A stretch of DNA of 64,000 nucleotides from Batkoa obscura (taxonomy: Eukaryota; Entomophthoromycota; Entomophthoromycetes; Entomophthorales; Batkoaceae): contig JASVEC010000063.1 in assembly GCA_030770535.1 (NCBI GenBank), positions 1 through 64,000 on the forward strand, written 5' to 3'. A program made the position numbers and the translations under genes. Under the pieces are notes generated by a model, which did no database searches, was not told where the DNA came from, and saw only the letters and a list, made by a program, of their open reading frames with translations. Below are positions 34,009-46,649 of the stretch, one piece after another (position 1 is the first letter of the stretch; each line of letters starts with the position of its first letter).

Positions 34009-37000
34009 TTAAGCTAACTTTTTTAAATAGTAGTCAAATTCTTTAGCAGATTGCACAAACCCTAGATTGGCGTTTCCTGTGTTTTTGCGAATAAAGTCAA
34101 CAAAAGCCTGATAAAAACTATTAAACAACTTTATATACTTAAATTAAAACTTACATCTGAAAATCCACTTATACGAGATACCATGATAAGACGAGCTTTG
34201 AGATTTTCAACATAAGCCTTCCTTTCTTTTTCTTTACCTTCAAACACATAAAATGTAGAATGACGGCCTAAATAGTCTCCTACATGTGTACTGATCAATG
34301 GTATTATTGAAGTCAAAGTCGCTATAAAAAATAAATAATTGCTCGAAATTCTATAAAGTATAATTACATTGTAAGTTGTTTAAGTACTCGCTCAATAGCC
34401 TTTTTCTACCAGTGAGCTTGCTTATATACCTATTCCTACAATGTGGCAAATTTTTTGAATTGTAAGTTTCATAGCTGTTTAATTGCAATCCCTGGTAATA
34501 ATGTTATAAAAAAATTAAATAAAAATATAATCAAAATTACATTAACAATCATATCAACAGTGATTCCTTCAGGGTTAGAAATCATCGTATCTATGTTAAA
34601 GATGGCATCACAAACTGATAGTAATGTGCCAAATGTTTCTGAAAATATATTAATCATTTCAATCATTGAAATAGGTTCACGGAACGCTAAATATTTATTA
34701 ATATAGCTAGTTAAACTGTATTAAAACGAACTTACATATTAACCTATTGTTGATGTCGGTAGCATCAATACTTAAAGAATGATTCATGGCCATAGGGCTT
34801 GCAAGCTGTGCCGCTACATATCAAAGATTATAAAATCAATACAATTTAATAATTAACTTACCAAAATCAGCTCCAAGACAATAAACAGCTGCAAGATAAT
34901 CTGAAACTTTCGCTATAATTTGTCCAGCTTTAACTTCTGTTTTTAATATGCTTTCTTCGTATAAATTGAAGCCTATTAAAATATTTAGTTCAATATTCAT
35001 ACACTTAAACTAGATATTACTATCTTTATCTGTGCCTATACATTTAATGTTACTTGTCCAATTTTTGTTACTGCAAAATCGTTTATAAAAGTAAATTATT
35101 TCCATGTGATATGCAAGGAAAACCTGCTGACCCTATAATATTTGCTTAGAAAAAATAAAAATAAAAACCTAATAGTTACGTAAGTAGCTCCACGACCGCC
35201 TCTAAAAAACCAGAATATTAACTCTAAAGTAGTTTCTAGAAGTGTTAGCTTTTCTAGTGATGTTCTATCATTGATTTTAAGGATAGACATGAATAATCTT
35301 GTGTGATTTTGGAATTTTGAAGAAACCTAACTTTGTTAATTATTGCATGAAATAAGCATTAGATTTACCTTTGTGGCTACCTCATTCACATTTTCCCCAC
35401 AACCAGATAAAATCACATTTAAAAGAGTCAATAGTGGAGTCAAATATTGATAAGTCAAATCTCTTTCACGCTCTGAAAATATAAGTATAACTCTAAATAT
35501 TAATACATATTAATTTACCGTTTTCAGGGTTAGCTAACTCATTTTCAAATGGGTGAATGACATCAAACAGCCAGAGTACAGTATCATTATTTCTACTTTG
35601 GTTGACTTCGATCAATGGGAAAATCAATTCGAGGATCTTTACTTTAGCTAAATAAAACTCTAAGACGACATCTACATCTTTATGACTTAATAGACCTTTT
35701 ATATCACTAATAAGCGAATTGACTAAGAATGAAAACATCCAGTCTTGGTTTAAAATTATATCCAAAAATGTAGTATCCTGCTTTAATCTAAAAATTTTGA
35801 TCAAAAGACCCATAAATTCTAATGCTGGAAGTGAAAATTTAGAATCTTGTGATATATCTCCAATGAGTTGAGTGATAAGAGAAGTTTTCTGTTCAATTGT
35901 AAGGTAAAGGTCAAAGAAATCACCTTTATGATCTGATGGCACCTTTGGTAAAAAGTTTGGAAATGCTTGATAAAATTCTAAATAATCCTTAATAGTTGAA
36001 TATATTATGGCTCGTGACTCTTGGTTTAGGTTCATTGATGTAATTAAAATTAGCTGTTTCCATATATCCCCAAGTGTTTGAACTAACTCATGGTACTTGT
36101 TGGTAATCAGATCATTTACTATATCCTGTCTTTTCACAGACAATTTGTATTCTTTAAATAATTTTTTGATTATGCTACCAATCAAAGAAATCAGTTTAAA
36201 GACAACTTCTTGGTTGTATACTTTTTGGACTTTGATTACTAAGTGTTTCAAAATTTCAATCAACATATCACTTTGCTGATCATAAGCGATTCGATTAAAC
36301 TGACGTGATAAAATTAAATCTATAGTATCACACCAACTTGCTATCGCTTCAATTTGTACTAACTCATGTTTGGATTTACTTTCATTACCTTGGATGTATA
36401 TTTTGAATAAATCCTTTGAGCGGTTAAACCATTCATCATCTCCTCCAAAAGCAGTATTAAGACATTGGTCCTTAAACTTTAAGACTACAGCATGAGCCAC
36501 CATTGAGTCTATATATTCTGAACTATCTCCTTCACTAGTTTTAAAAGCATCTTGTGGAACATTTTCAATAAACTTATTTAAACCGGCTTGATCATGCTCA
36601 GAAAGTAGATATGGGTTATATCTAGTTTGAATCTCACCAAATAAAATGTAAAATGCTCTTAGTATATTCATTTTAGGTGATTCGTCCATATTATTATAGG
36701 GTTTGGAATTTATTGGTTTACTAAACCAATTTTCAATAGCTGACATTACTTCATTTGAGTCGCCATTTAATGAAACGAACCTGCCGATTATTTTGAATAA
36801 ACAGGCTTTAGCAATATTGGAATTTATAGCAAGCTCAGTGGAAATAGGGAAGGATGAACCATCTAAAGATAAACTACTATCACCATAAATAGGTTGAGTA
36901 TGAAATGCTGATATCATAGGACCATGTCTTGAGAAAAATCCGGAATTGATAAGGAAAGTAAATGCGTATAGGCAAGTTTGTTCTAAAGCACATAGTTTGG

Positions 37001-40000
37001 CTAAAATTTGATATCCAGCTGAAAATATTTCGGAATTTAAATCAATTCTTATAGCTTGTTTTGTGTTAGTAAATATTTGGAATGTAGGAAGGAATTCGTC
37101 TAATAGCTTAACCAAGGCAGATAATAGTGCATCATTTTTTGGTATAAGTGTTCTGATGCCATTAACAATATTGCTGGAGTCATTATAACCCAGTAAAAAT
37201 AGACCCGATTTGTAGGTTTTGTCGTTTAATGACCTTAATATAGGCTTAAAAATCTCAAGTGTTGTCTTGTTATAATCATTGTTCCACATATATGGATTAT
37301 CATCGATATTATTTCTTTGTTCATATGATTGGGGTTGAGGCAATACTTCATAGAGTACTCTATTCCTATACGCTTCTATAATCTTATCACTATATTTGTA
37401 ATTCCATAAAGAATCTGAAATCAATTGTGTACTCTTACAGTATTGTCTTTTGGGTTTGGGATTACTATGTTATTAAGTAATTGGATGGCATTATATGAGA
37501 TATCTTGATCATTAGATTCAATAAAACTAGAAATAGTGTCAAATAATTGGTTAAAGTCTAATAATAGTAGTATGTCGTGGATGCTTTTAATTGTAGTTGG
37601 ATTTATAATGTTTTTTTTGACATTATATTTGGCAACTTCTAAGTTTAATGAGTTGATAATAGAAGGTTGTAAGTTAAACGCAATGTTCAAAATTCTTAAA
37701 CTGTTTGCAACACAATTATAAAGCTCTGGATAGTATACTCTTGAGGTCCCTCTTAGGTGTTCTTGGCTAAAATTCAAAGCATTAACTAAGGCAGTCACAA
37801 GCGACCTATTATAAAACAATCCGCAAATAACTTCAAAAGCAGGATGGGATAATAAAAATTCAATATTGGTTTTTCCATTCATATTAAAATTGAATACATC
37901 CATAAAATTTGCGCATTTGCTATGATAAGCTACTAATGCTTCGAATTCAAGCAAAAGGGTTAGCATTATGTCAGTGCAGTTGGATAATATTTCCCATATT
38001 TGATTTGTGTCATTAATTTTTTTTTCAAAAACACTTGTGAAGACATTCAAAACCAATTGAACATAATGTGAAATACCAGGTGTTGGTCTAGTATTATATC
38101 CAAGGTTATAAGGGATAGTATCATTGATTTTATAGTTTTCTTTAGAGCTCATCCCATCATCAATTCTTATAAGCCCATTAATCAGTTTACAGAAGGATAT
38201 AGCCTCCCCAATATTTAAAATACCACCTTTATTAAGTGGGAATGTGTTTCCTATGTTTTCGCAAAAGAATGGTGCGTTCCTTCCGTCAAGTGATACCATT
38301 TCCATTGAATCGATCATCTGCCATATGTGATAAGCAGCGGTATCTTTTCATTCCCGAGAGGAATAGTAAATGAGTAGAACAATTCCATAGCCAAAGATTT
38401 GAGCCAATTCTCATGTGGTTGAATCAAAAATACCTTAAAACACTCAATAACTATTTTTCCTTTAATAGATGTAAGTAATTGGCGAATCAATGGAAGGGAA
38501 GATACAAGTTTAATTAATATACGAATTTCGTTTTTGAGATTTATTTGCATAGATTGTAGTTCCTTAGTTGGTAATGATTTTATTTTTATAAGGTAACTAT
38601 CATTAAGTAAATCGACATAATTTTTAATGTTTTTTGTTGAACCAATCAAATTGATATGATCTTGTGAACTGTCACCTTCATGTTGACCGTTAATCCTAAC
38701 GCTTTTTGTAAGGTATTTAAAAACGTGCTCTGAGCTCTTTATTCCATTGGAAAGTGAAATTAGGGAATCTTTAAAGGAAATACTTAACCTGAATGAGCGA
38801 ATATTGGACACCAATTTAATATAATTGCTACCGGAATTGTTATTATTGAAAATGAATTGTTCTGATAAGCTTGGCTGATTGTTATATACCAAAGCAATTA
38901 AATTATGATATCCTTCTGTGATAAAATATGTAGTATCATTGTTATATGCTTGTGTTGAGCCGTTCCTATTCAAATTATCAAACATACTTTGATGATGATG
39001 TTCGTCATCTGACCTAGTTGGGTAAATATCATCTGCAGGTGGCTTAAGGATTAGATTACGATCTTCCATATTAAGAACGCTTTCCATAATTGAATGTAAG
39101 CTTGATTGAAACATGCGAATAAAAGAATCTAAACAATTTAGTAAAACTGGCTTAAATTCATCTTCACATCGATCTAATACAATTTTTGAAGATACCCCTA
39201 ATTGCTTCAACTCTGTGTTAGGAAAAACTATTTCAAAAGGATTGTTATAGCAAATCATATTTTCATACCCATAAGGGAGTTGAGTGAGTACATTTGAAAT
39301 TTCCGTTGGGCTAAAAAAGTTTAATGAGATAAAGTTGAAAGGTCCACAGGACAACGATTCCATAAATTCTTCTGTCAACTTTTGAAAGTTAAAATCCAAA
39401 CCACTAATATTATTACTATTTTCCGATGCTATTCTTTTGATAAAAATATGAAGAAAACAAGTGACGCAAGCCGCTGCTCTAGCCATTTTCCATGGATTTT
39501 CACGTAACAAGTTACTAAGAGTTAAGGCATAGTTTATTTCCTCATTTGCTGGAAATGCGGATGTACTTATTCTATTTATAGAACATAACAATGTGGTAAA
39601 TAAATGTAAGAATCTAGTATCTACTGTTGTAAAAGCGCCCAAATAATTAGCTATCTTAGCAAATGAATCAAAATCAAATTTATGATGGACTAAAATGAAA
39701 TGAATAATTCTACAAATTGTCTGCCTTTCTTTTTGTATAAATCCAAACATTTTAATATTCATTTCATCTGTACATTGCTCACTTCCTTTTTCTGAGTTCA
39801 TTGGACCTAACATTTCAAACAAATGATGAACTACTTCTTTAAATTGAGAGGTACTTAAATATGCTTCTACAAATAAATTAAACTGCTCACGAAGTGGATG
39901 GCTTGAATCAACATAAGAATTATTGAGTATGTACTCAATAATACCCAACTTGTAGCTCCTTTCTCTATAAAACAATTCTATTGCTACATATATATCACCC

Positions 40001-40281
40001 ACCTTACCAGGCACTTCATCAGCTGATTTCATTAAAAGCTCAGCTGCATAACTTAAATCAATTTCGATTTTTTGAGATATGGCTTCTGCCAAATCTTTTG
40101 TATCTCCATTTACTACTATTTCTCCATCAATTCCATTAAAATCTGATGGAAAAGATAATGAGACAAGTTCATTCTCAAGCTGTTTACCTAAAAGATCTTG
40201 TTGTTGAAAATCAGACCTTTCACTGTTTTTTAAAAGAAAATATAAATCTTTATATTTTTGAAGATCAAAGCCTTTATACAT
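34009..40281 (-). CDS. NUP192: Nucleoporin Nup192/Nup205 (two apparent single-base frameshifts)
   Basis: Large alpha-solenoid scaffold of the nuclear pore inner ring. Ten exons: 35519-40281, 35369-35472, 35180-35326, 35021-35132, 34862-34972, 34736-34813, 34541-34686, 34368-34491, 34155-34321, 34009-34107. Total about 1950 residues, between fungal Nup192 (about 1700) and human Nup205 (2012). The N-terminus has LAEAISQKIEIDLSYAAELL and IELFYRERSYKLGIIEYIL, the conserved start of this family; the rest is helical throughout. In exon 1 the frame shifts by one missing base twice, at the A4 run 38345-38348 and at the run 37448-37454 (minus-strand CCCAAAA). One extra base at each makes exon 1 end in exactly the phase that exon 2 needs. 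Exons 2-10 join cleanly. Undercalled homopolymers are more likely than decay. The last few exons are assigned by phase only. Confidence 0.82.
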
Positions 40282-41382
40282 AATTTCTATAAGTAAGCTA
40301 TTAATAATAATTCATTAATAAAATTTGAACTTACATTTATAAAGTTAAATTTATATTCAATCGTAACTATTATGTAAAAAGTAAAATTTTATCGTTTTAG
40401 TTATCGAGTTTTACTAAGATTTATTCATTGCAAATTAATTTTTCTATCTTATTGGATCATTAACAAAAGTAGCATTTAGAATATAATTGGCTTATGGAAA
40501 ATTTTAGCTCATATTAGCCTACCATTTTTAACCAATCAAAATAAACGATTTCAGTAGTAATATTTTTTGGATTCTTCCAAATAAAAATTATGAAAGTAGA
40601 TGTCTGTTATATCAAATAATAGAGTTCCTTTGGAGTTGAACGAGTTAAATGGCTATCTGGAGCATCTGGAATTCAACTAAGAATAAAGCTTGACTTTAAA
40701 TCACCCACTGAATAATCAAGCAATGGGTATATTTTTTATATTCATAATAACCCAGCTTATGAGTTTTATAAATATTTAATATTACTTTTATTATTTTACT
40801 CCTTCTATTTTCACGTTACTAACATATCAGACCTAATTTGCATAAAATAGCTTTAGCATTATTTTGTTTGCTAATTTAGCAATATAGATGTATAGATATT
40901 AACGTCTGTTTATGTAAAACCCATTATTAAAGCTTTAAAATCACTAAAGATACTGTTTTTTTTGAATCCCCTATACTAGCTAATCTATATTTAAATTATA
41001 ATAAGCCAAATAAATCTTCATTATAACAATATTCAATTTTAAACTGTATGATTGTAAATTTGTAATCAAATTTGTCTGTTTATCAACAAGCACTATTCTC
41101 AAAAACCAGCCTATCTGTGCTAATTTTCACAATTATAACTAGGTCAAATAGTGATTGATTTGATTCTAGCTTTTTATAATATACCTGTTAGTATCCCAAA
41201 TGCATATAAAAACCACCTCCTAGTGTGTTTTCTATACTTGTTCCATTAACGCTCTATATGTCCTGTTAATAGAAAGAAAAACCCACTAGTCTATTTAGGC
41301 TGATTTTACAGCTTATATTAAAGACCTAAATAATAATTTTTTTGAACATTTATTTAAAACCACTTCTTTTAATTAATGATAT

Positions 41383-41481
41383 GGGGATGTATTTTTGTGT
41401 TTAAGAATTTTACTAACAAATTTTCCGCCTTAAATAGTAGTTAAAAATGGAAAAAATAATGAAGTAAAAAAAAACACTCCC
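41383..41481 (-). mobile_element. MITE copy 9, reverse orientation
   Basis: GGGGATGTATTTTTGTGTTT ... AAAACACTCCC with perfect ATAT flanks. Confidence 0.85.
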
Positions 41482-41634
41482 ATATATCAAATTAAGTAGT
41501 ATTTAAATTATACAAAAAAGTATTAAGAGTATCTAGAAAATATTTGAAAAAAGTTAGTTTTTTTTAATTTATTTAAATAATGTAAATAAAAATTAACCAA
41601 GTTATATATTAAAATAAAACCAGCTTAAATAAAC

Positions 41635-41835
41635 TGACTAGATTTTTTATATATTAATAAGATATATAAGGTGTCATTATAGAGACAACTATAGCAGCTG
41701 TATCAAAGATCAGCTTTTATATATATTAAAAACATTAATAAATATGATGTAAAAATCAAAATCAAAATATTTATTATTTGACTTAGTTTCAATTATTTAA
41801 AATTAGGCTATTTGATCTGATCTTCAAAAATAAGA
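41635..41835 (+). repeat. Repeat family S, copy
   Basis: Resembles 18785-18970; see there. Limits uncertain. Confidence 0.35.
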
Positions 41836-42038
41836 TTTATTAATAATACAATTAAAACAACATTAATTATTGTTATTGTAAATATATTAAATAGGTATTT
41901 AAGTATATGAGGTGCTTTTTTATAATAATCTATAATAACTATTATAAAAATGTCTAAATTTTATTTTTTTTATTTAATTTTTAAATATTTTATCAAATTT
42001 AATAAAAATTCCCGGGGTAGCAAGGCCTTTATCAATAT

Positions 42039-42136
42039 GGGGATCTATTTTTGTATTTAAGAATTTTACTAACAATTCTTCGACTCAAACAGTGCTTGAA
42101 AGATGGAAAAAGCAACAAAGCCAAAAAAACATCCCC
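42039..42136 (-). mobile_element. MITE copy 10, reverse orientation
   Basis: GGGGATCTATTTTTGTATTT ... AAAACATCCCC with perfect ATAT flanks. The solo LTR begins eight bases further right. Confidence 0.87.
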
Positions 42137-42144
42137 ATATAACC

Positions 42145-42604
42145 TGTGAAATCTGGTACTCAGTGATTGGAGTTAATAACACCTATTGCCTGGTTGACTA
42201 CACTGTAAGTCGAAAGGTCTTAGTTTATGTGACTAAGATAGACTTGAATTATGAAAAATAGTACGTAACATGCTATATGTAAGACAAATAGAATAGGCAA
42301 TACTACTGTAAAATCTACGTAAAATACTATTAAGAAAACTTAGTGGCTTTATTAAATGTACAGGATATCAGGGAATAATTCAGTTAAAAAGCCTCAAGCT
42401 ACTATGTTCCAAAATATCCTTTATACTCTGACAAGTACAAATATCAAAATGAGAAGGTGAATACCCTTTAGGATGAAGCTAGAAGTTCTCATAGCGAATC
42501 AAACTAAGAGCATAGGATTGATTGTCTCTGAACTCGAGAACACAGCAACTTAAGTGGTTATTATGCTATAATCAATCATACAGCTGACAAAGCAATATCT
42601 CACA
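42145..42604 (+). mobile_element. Solo LTR of an LTR retrotransposon, about 460 bp
   Basis: Begins TGTGAAATCT and ends ATATCTCACA (TG...CA ends, TGTGA/TCACA inverted). AACC flanks it directly on both sides (42141-42144 and 42605-42608). A second copy lies at 60950-61408. No internal region nearby, so a solo LTR left by recombination. The family (Copia or Gypsy) cannot be told. An old, non-coding fossil. Confidence 0.65.
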
Positions 42605-42880
42605 AACCTATATATCAGTATCAATCAAAGTCATACCATATAAATAAATACATATTTCTATAAAACCTTACTAAGAAATGTTTATTAACTGCTTTATAGC
42701 CAATACTCCAGATCTGTTATTGGATAAATAACTTAGTTTAATATTATAACTACATCATTAATATACTATTAAATTAGTAAGTGATTATATAAAAGGGGAT
42801 AATTAACTTTGAAACTATAATTAACCATCCTTATATAATACAAGCAATATAATAATAGTTTTTATTTATGAGCAATAATT

Positions 42881-42961
42881 AGGGATGTATTTTTTTGTTT
42901 AAGAATTTTATTGACAATTTTTCCATTTAAATAATGCTCAAAAATGGAAAAAAACATCCTC
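42881..42961 (-). mobile_element. MITE copy 11, internally shortened
   Basis: AGGGATGTATTTTTTTGTTT ... AAAAACATCCTC, only about 81 bases, flanked by AATT on both sides. Confidence 0.75.
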
Positions 42962-43021
42962 AATTAAAAAAACACTGTTTTATTATTTTATTATTTTATT
43001 ATGCTTAAGTATTTATACTAT

Positions 43022-43119
43022 GGGGATGTATTTTTGTGTTTAGGAATTTTACTAACAGATTTTTCGCTTAAATAGCGCTTAAAAAATGGAAGAAATAATG
43101 AAGTTAAAAAAACAATCCC
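43022..43119 (-). mobile_element. MITE copy 12, reverse orientation
   Basis: GGGGATGTATTTTTGTGTTT ... AAAACAATCCC, flanked by CTAT and ATAT (one mismatch). Confidence 0.82.
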
Positions 43120-43800
43120 ATATATTATATTAAAATCAATTGATTGTTGATTTATTTTTTTATATTTGATCTATAGGTATTCGAATAAAGTTTAATAAGT
43201 ATTAATTTATGTTTAAAACAATTTAAACTAATACAAGGAATAACTACATATATGTAGTATTTTTATAGCTATGGTGATTTATTTATTTAATCATCATAAC
43301 CTTAACAAGTTGTCCAATTTACGATAAATAATTTAAAAGCAACCTCATAAACTTTCATGAGATTACTTTCATTTTCAAAATTTAAAATCTAATAATAAAA
43401 AATATTAAAATAAACTCTTCAATATAAAGGTGAAATATTTATAAAACTAGAATACTGCTTTTAATATATTTTTTACTATAAGATTTTCACTTTGTATATG
43501 AATAGAAATACTATAGTATGATAGTAATAATACATTATATTAAAAACTGTCCAAAGAACATTACTTTAATGCATTTGAGCTTTATAATCTAGTACAATTC
43601 ATATGAGAAGTAGTCTGGGATAACTTATCTTTCAAAAGTAGTTTCTGATATTAATTGAAATTTTCCAAGAAAATCTATTGGCTATTATTAATTTTATATT
43701 AAGCAATAAATATTGTGAAATAAGCCTAAAATAAACATAAAAAAACCAACATTACCAAAAAATAGCATACTTATATCCTGTACTATAATACAATTTTATT

Positions 43801-45037
43801 CTATTCAAGCTTTGGCTTTTTACTCTCTTCATTATCAGTGTTTGCTAACTTAAGTGCATGTATGGCCATGTTCAAAGCACCTTGCTTAGTTTTATTACCT
43901 AAAACCACATAAGAACTAACCAACAAATAAATAAAAATTTCTTACCTCCAATAAATCCTGAAGCATGAACAAAGATGCATTGCGGAATATCAGACTTGGC
44001 ACTTAAATCGTCATCTCTAACTCCGCGCCACTCCTCTGGGAGAGGTAGTCTTGATTGGAAGGATCCCTGTTGGACTGGAATGCATTGTACTCTATAAGAG
44101 CTTCCAATTTCATCATGATAAATAACATAAGTTAATTGATCACCTAAGTTCAACTCTTTTTCTAATGTAAATACGTGGTCTTTCCATGGGCAATAATCTT
44201 CAAAAACAACAATCTTTCCAGAATCATGGTAATCAAAACGTTTATTAATAGCTTCTAATACAATATCTCTACCTGGAAGCCATGCTAAACCATAATACTT
44301 AACCCTATCAATAAATTCAGAACCTGCTAACTCAGTAGCAGAAACAAAACGTTGGTCTAAGTCAGTTTGAGGTTGATTCCAATAAGGTAAAAGATGACCT
44401 ACACGAGAAGGTAAATTGGTACTTTCATAATATCTTGGCGTAAGTGTTGTTTCATACTTTTCAACTCCGTTATCAATGGCATCTAAAGCATGAACAAAAT
44501 TTTCATATATTTTTTGAAATAATAATTCAACTTTTGAATCATTGATATCTAAATCTAAAGTTTGAGAGATAATTCTCTTTCCAAAATGCTTGTATACCAA
44601 ACCGGCTGAACTGAGTCTGGTGGTGTAATCGGAGCTAAAAGTGTCTTTGAATTCACGTTGATGATGATCATAACGATGAGTAGAAGCATCATAAACACCT
44701 CCTACGTCCACTACAACATCACATTGTTCTAATACCTTTGGGTCTCTTGAACGGACCACTTCAGCCTGTTTGTATTCTGGAAGCTGTTTTAACATGTAGA
44801 CAGCTAATGCTTCATCACAATGAAAGGTTCCGTTATGTGTACCAATCTATTATAGGTTAAATATAGTTGGATTATATAAGATATCCTTACTTTAACCATA
44901 TTTGTTTTTATAGTGCTTATAAAATACCTTGGCTTAATAAACTATTAAAAATGAGTTGACAAAGATTGATCGTATTTATCTTAGATTACCTTTGTAGGAT
45001 CAAGTTTTAAAGGAATAGATCTTAACAGTTTGAACAT
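43801..45037 (-). CDS. MYG1: MYG1 family 3'-5' RNA exonuclease / DHH-like hydrolase
   Basis: Conserved metal-dependent phosphoesterase; human MYG1 processes RNA in nucleus and mitochondria. Exons 44990-45037, 43946-44846 and 43801-43898 join in phase to 348 residues, the normal size. It begins MFKLLRSIPLKLDP, a possible short targeting sequence, then IGTHNGTFHCDEALAVYML (17-35), VVVDVGG, and the DHH motif in RYDHHQREF (74-82). VHALDAIDNG supplies another metal-binding Asp. ACPWK-like DYCPWKDHVF, SFQSRLPLPEEWRG and FVHASGFIGG complete the family signature; the last exon is NKTKQGALNMAIHAL. The gene looks intact. Confidence 0.95.
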
Positions 45038-45120
45038 CTTGTTTTTTGAGTTCAATTGTTGCAAAGTTATTAAAAATTTTAACTAATAATTTAAATTTAT
45101 AAAACTTAAAACCTGAAAAA

Positions 45121-45192
45121 GCCCGTTTGGCCAAGTGGTAAGGCGTCAGTCTTGTAAACTGAAGATCAGTGGTTCGATCCCGCTATCGGGCA
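45121..45192 (+). tRNA. tRNA-Thr (anticodon TGT)
   Basis: 72-base cloverleaf without an intron. The acceptor arm GCCCGTT pairs with ATCGGGC except for one T-T pair at the sixth position. The D-arm has GGCCAAGTGGTAAGGC. The anticodon stem is TCAGT/ACTGA with loop CTTGTAA, giving TGT. The T-arm is AGTGG-TTCGATC-CCGCT, with one T-G pair. Discriminator base A; no CCA encoded. A T-rich tract follows for pol III termination. Lies 84 bases from the start of MYG1, divergent. Confidence 0.92.
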
Positions 45193-45599
45193 TAACTTTG
45201 TATTTCTTTTTATAAAAATATTTCCTTCTCTTATTGATCTTCTATATCTTCAGGCTTTTAACTATTTAATAAGCGTTGAATTCAAATTCAGTTTTAGTCA
45301 ATTTAAAACATTAAATTATTGCTTTTATGAAACTTAAAGTTATACTACAAAGCTTTTATAGAAGTAATATTATTAAAAGTACCTTTTATTATTGTCTTAA
45401 GTAAAAAATGTTTAATTTATTGAATAAATTTTAAATAATAATAATACAATTAAAAATAAATTTTGCAAAAAAAATAGTAGATAATATAATTAATAAAACC
45501 ACTTTGATTATTTTTATACTAGTTAAATTCATGTTTTTTTATATTATAAATATATAATATAATATAATGTAGAAAAGTATTATAATCTTACAAGCAAAT

Positions 45600-45695
45600 G
45601 AGGATGTTTTTTGGTTTCATTACTTTTTCCATTTTTTAACCGCTATTTAAGTGAGAAATTTATTGGTAAAATCCTTAAATACAAAAATACACCCC
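45600..45695 (+). mobile_element. MITE copy 13
   Basis: GAGGATGTTTTTTGGTTTCA ... AATACACCCC, flanked by AAAT on both sides. Confidence 0.85.
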
Positions 45696-45946
45696 AAATG
45701 TTTTTTATTTATTTGCTTTATTTTTATCAAAAGTTATTTTTCAAATATGTTTAATTTAATATATTAATTAATATTAAAAAATAACAACTTTAGCTGCTAA
45801 AATTATTAATAATGAAGTTATTTATTAAAAAATAATGTTAATGTATAAATTCATCAAACACAAAAATACACCCTATATAGCATTTGATATTAAGACATAA
45901 TGCTAAATTATCAATTAATGGTATTTTAGATTCAAGTATTATATAT

Positions 45947-46002
45947 GAGGATGTGGGATGTTTTTTTGGCTTCATTACTTTTTCCATCTTTTAAGTGATA
46001 TA
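45947..46002 (+). mobile_element. MITE fragment (left half)
   Basis: GGGATGTTTTTTTGGCTTCA ... ATCTTTTAAGTGAT; the right half is missing. Confidence 0.55.
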
Positions 46003-46564
46003 ATTACATTGGGATTAGCTTAAAATTGTAAAAACTTTTACTTATAATATTAAAAGCTACATAAGTTAGGCTTGATTAATATTATACCTATGCTTAATAA
46101 TATAAGTTATATCAAAGTTGATCTAGCATTTATATATATTTTAGATATTTGAGTTGAGTGTAATAATAAATATAGTTAGTAAAGCTTAATATATCTTATA
46201 TATCTTATATAACAAAATAAAATAAAATGAAATAATAAGTAGCTTTTTTATAATATTTATTATAAAAGCAATACTGTTTGTATTCTATAGATTATTATAA
46301 TTAGTTTATATAACTATTTATTTATTTTTAACAATAAAAAATATAACTAAATTTTTTAAACTTGCTTCAATTTAAATGTTAAAAGAATTAATTATTTTTA
46401 TTAAATAGTAAAGCTAAATAAATACAAAATAAATATAATTATAGTATCAGATAGAAAAAGATAAGTTAATTCAGAGTTTGCTCTTCTGAAGTGAAGTTTT
46501 AAACATGTATTTTTTAAATTTAATTGTAGCAGAGTTTTTATTCTATAAAGAGATCTAAATAAAT

Positions 46565-46649
46565 AGGAATGTATTTTTTAAAACTTTTGTTAACTATCCT
46601 ACTTAAATAACGCTTGGAAATAGAAAAAGTGACCAAATCAAACCCCCCT
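46565..46649 (-). mobile_element. MITE copy, diverged, reverse orientation
   Basis: AGGAATGTATTTTTTAAAAC ... AATCAAACCCCCCT, flanked by AAAT on both sides. Confidence 0.65.

Larger units (their letters stand above)
40282..43800. other. Repeat-rich gene-free region
   Basis: 3.5 kb without a gene. MITEs lie at 41383-41481, 42039-42136, 42881-42961 and 43022-43119, a possible repeat S copy at about 41635-41835, and a solo LTR at 42145-42604. Confidence 0.6.

Noticed and set aside
37415-37438. A 24-base GTAAGA...TTTCAG 'intron' at one frame change in NUP192
   Set aside because: Its length is a multiple of three, so splicing would not correct the frame, and the reading then meets a stop. Introns here are 45 bases or longer.
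37421-38350. Programmed -1 frameshifting in NUP192
   Set aside because: No slippery heptamer of the X-XXY-YYZ type is present, and the same kind of break occurs in an unrelated gene. Missing homopolymer bases explain all three.
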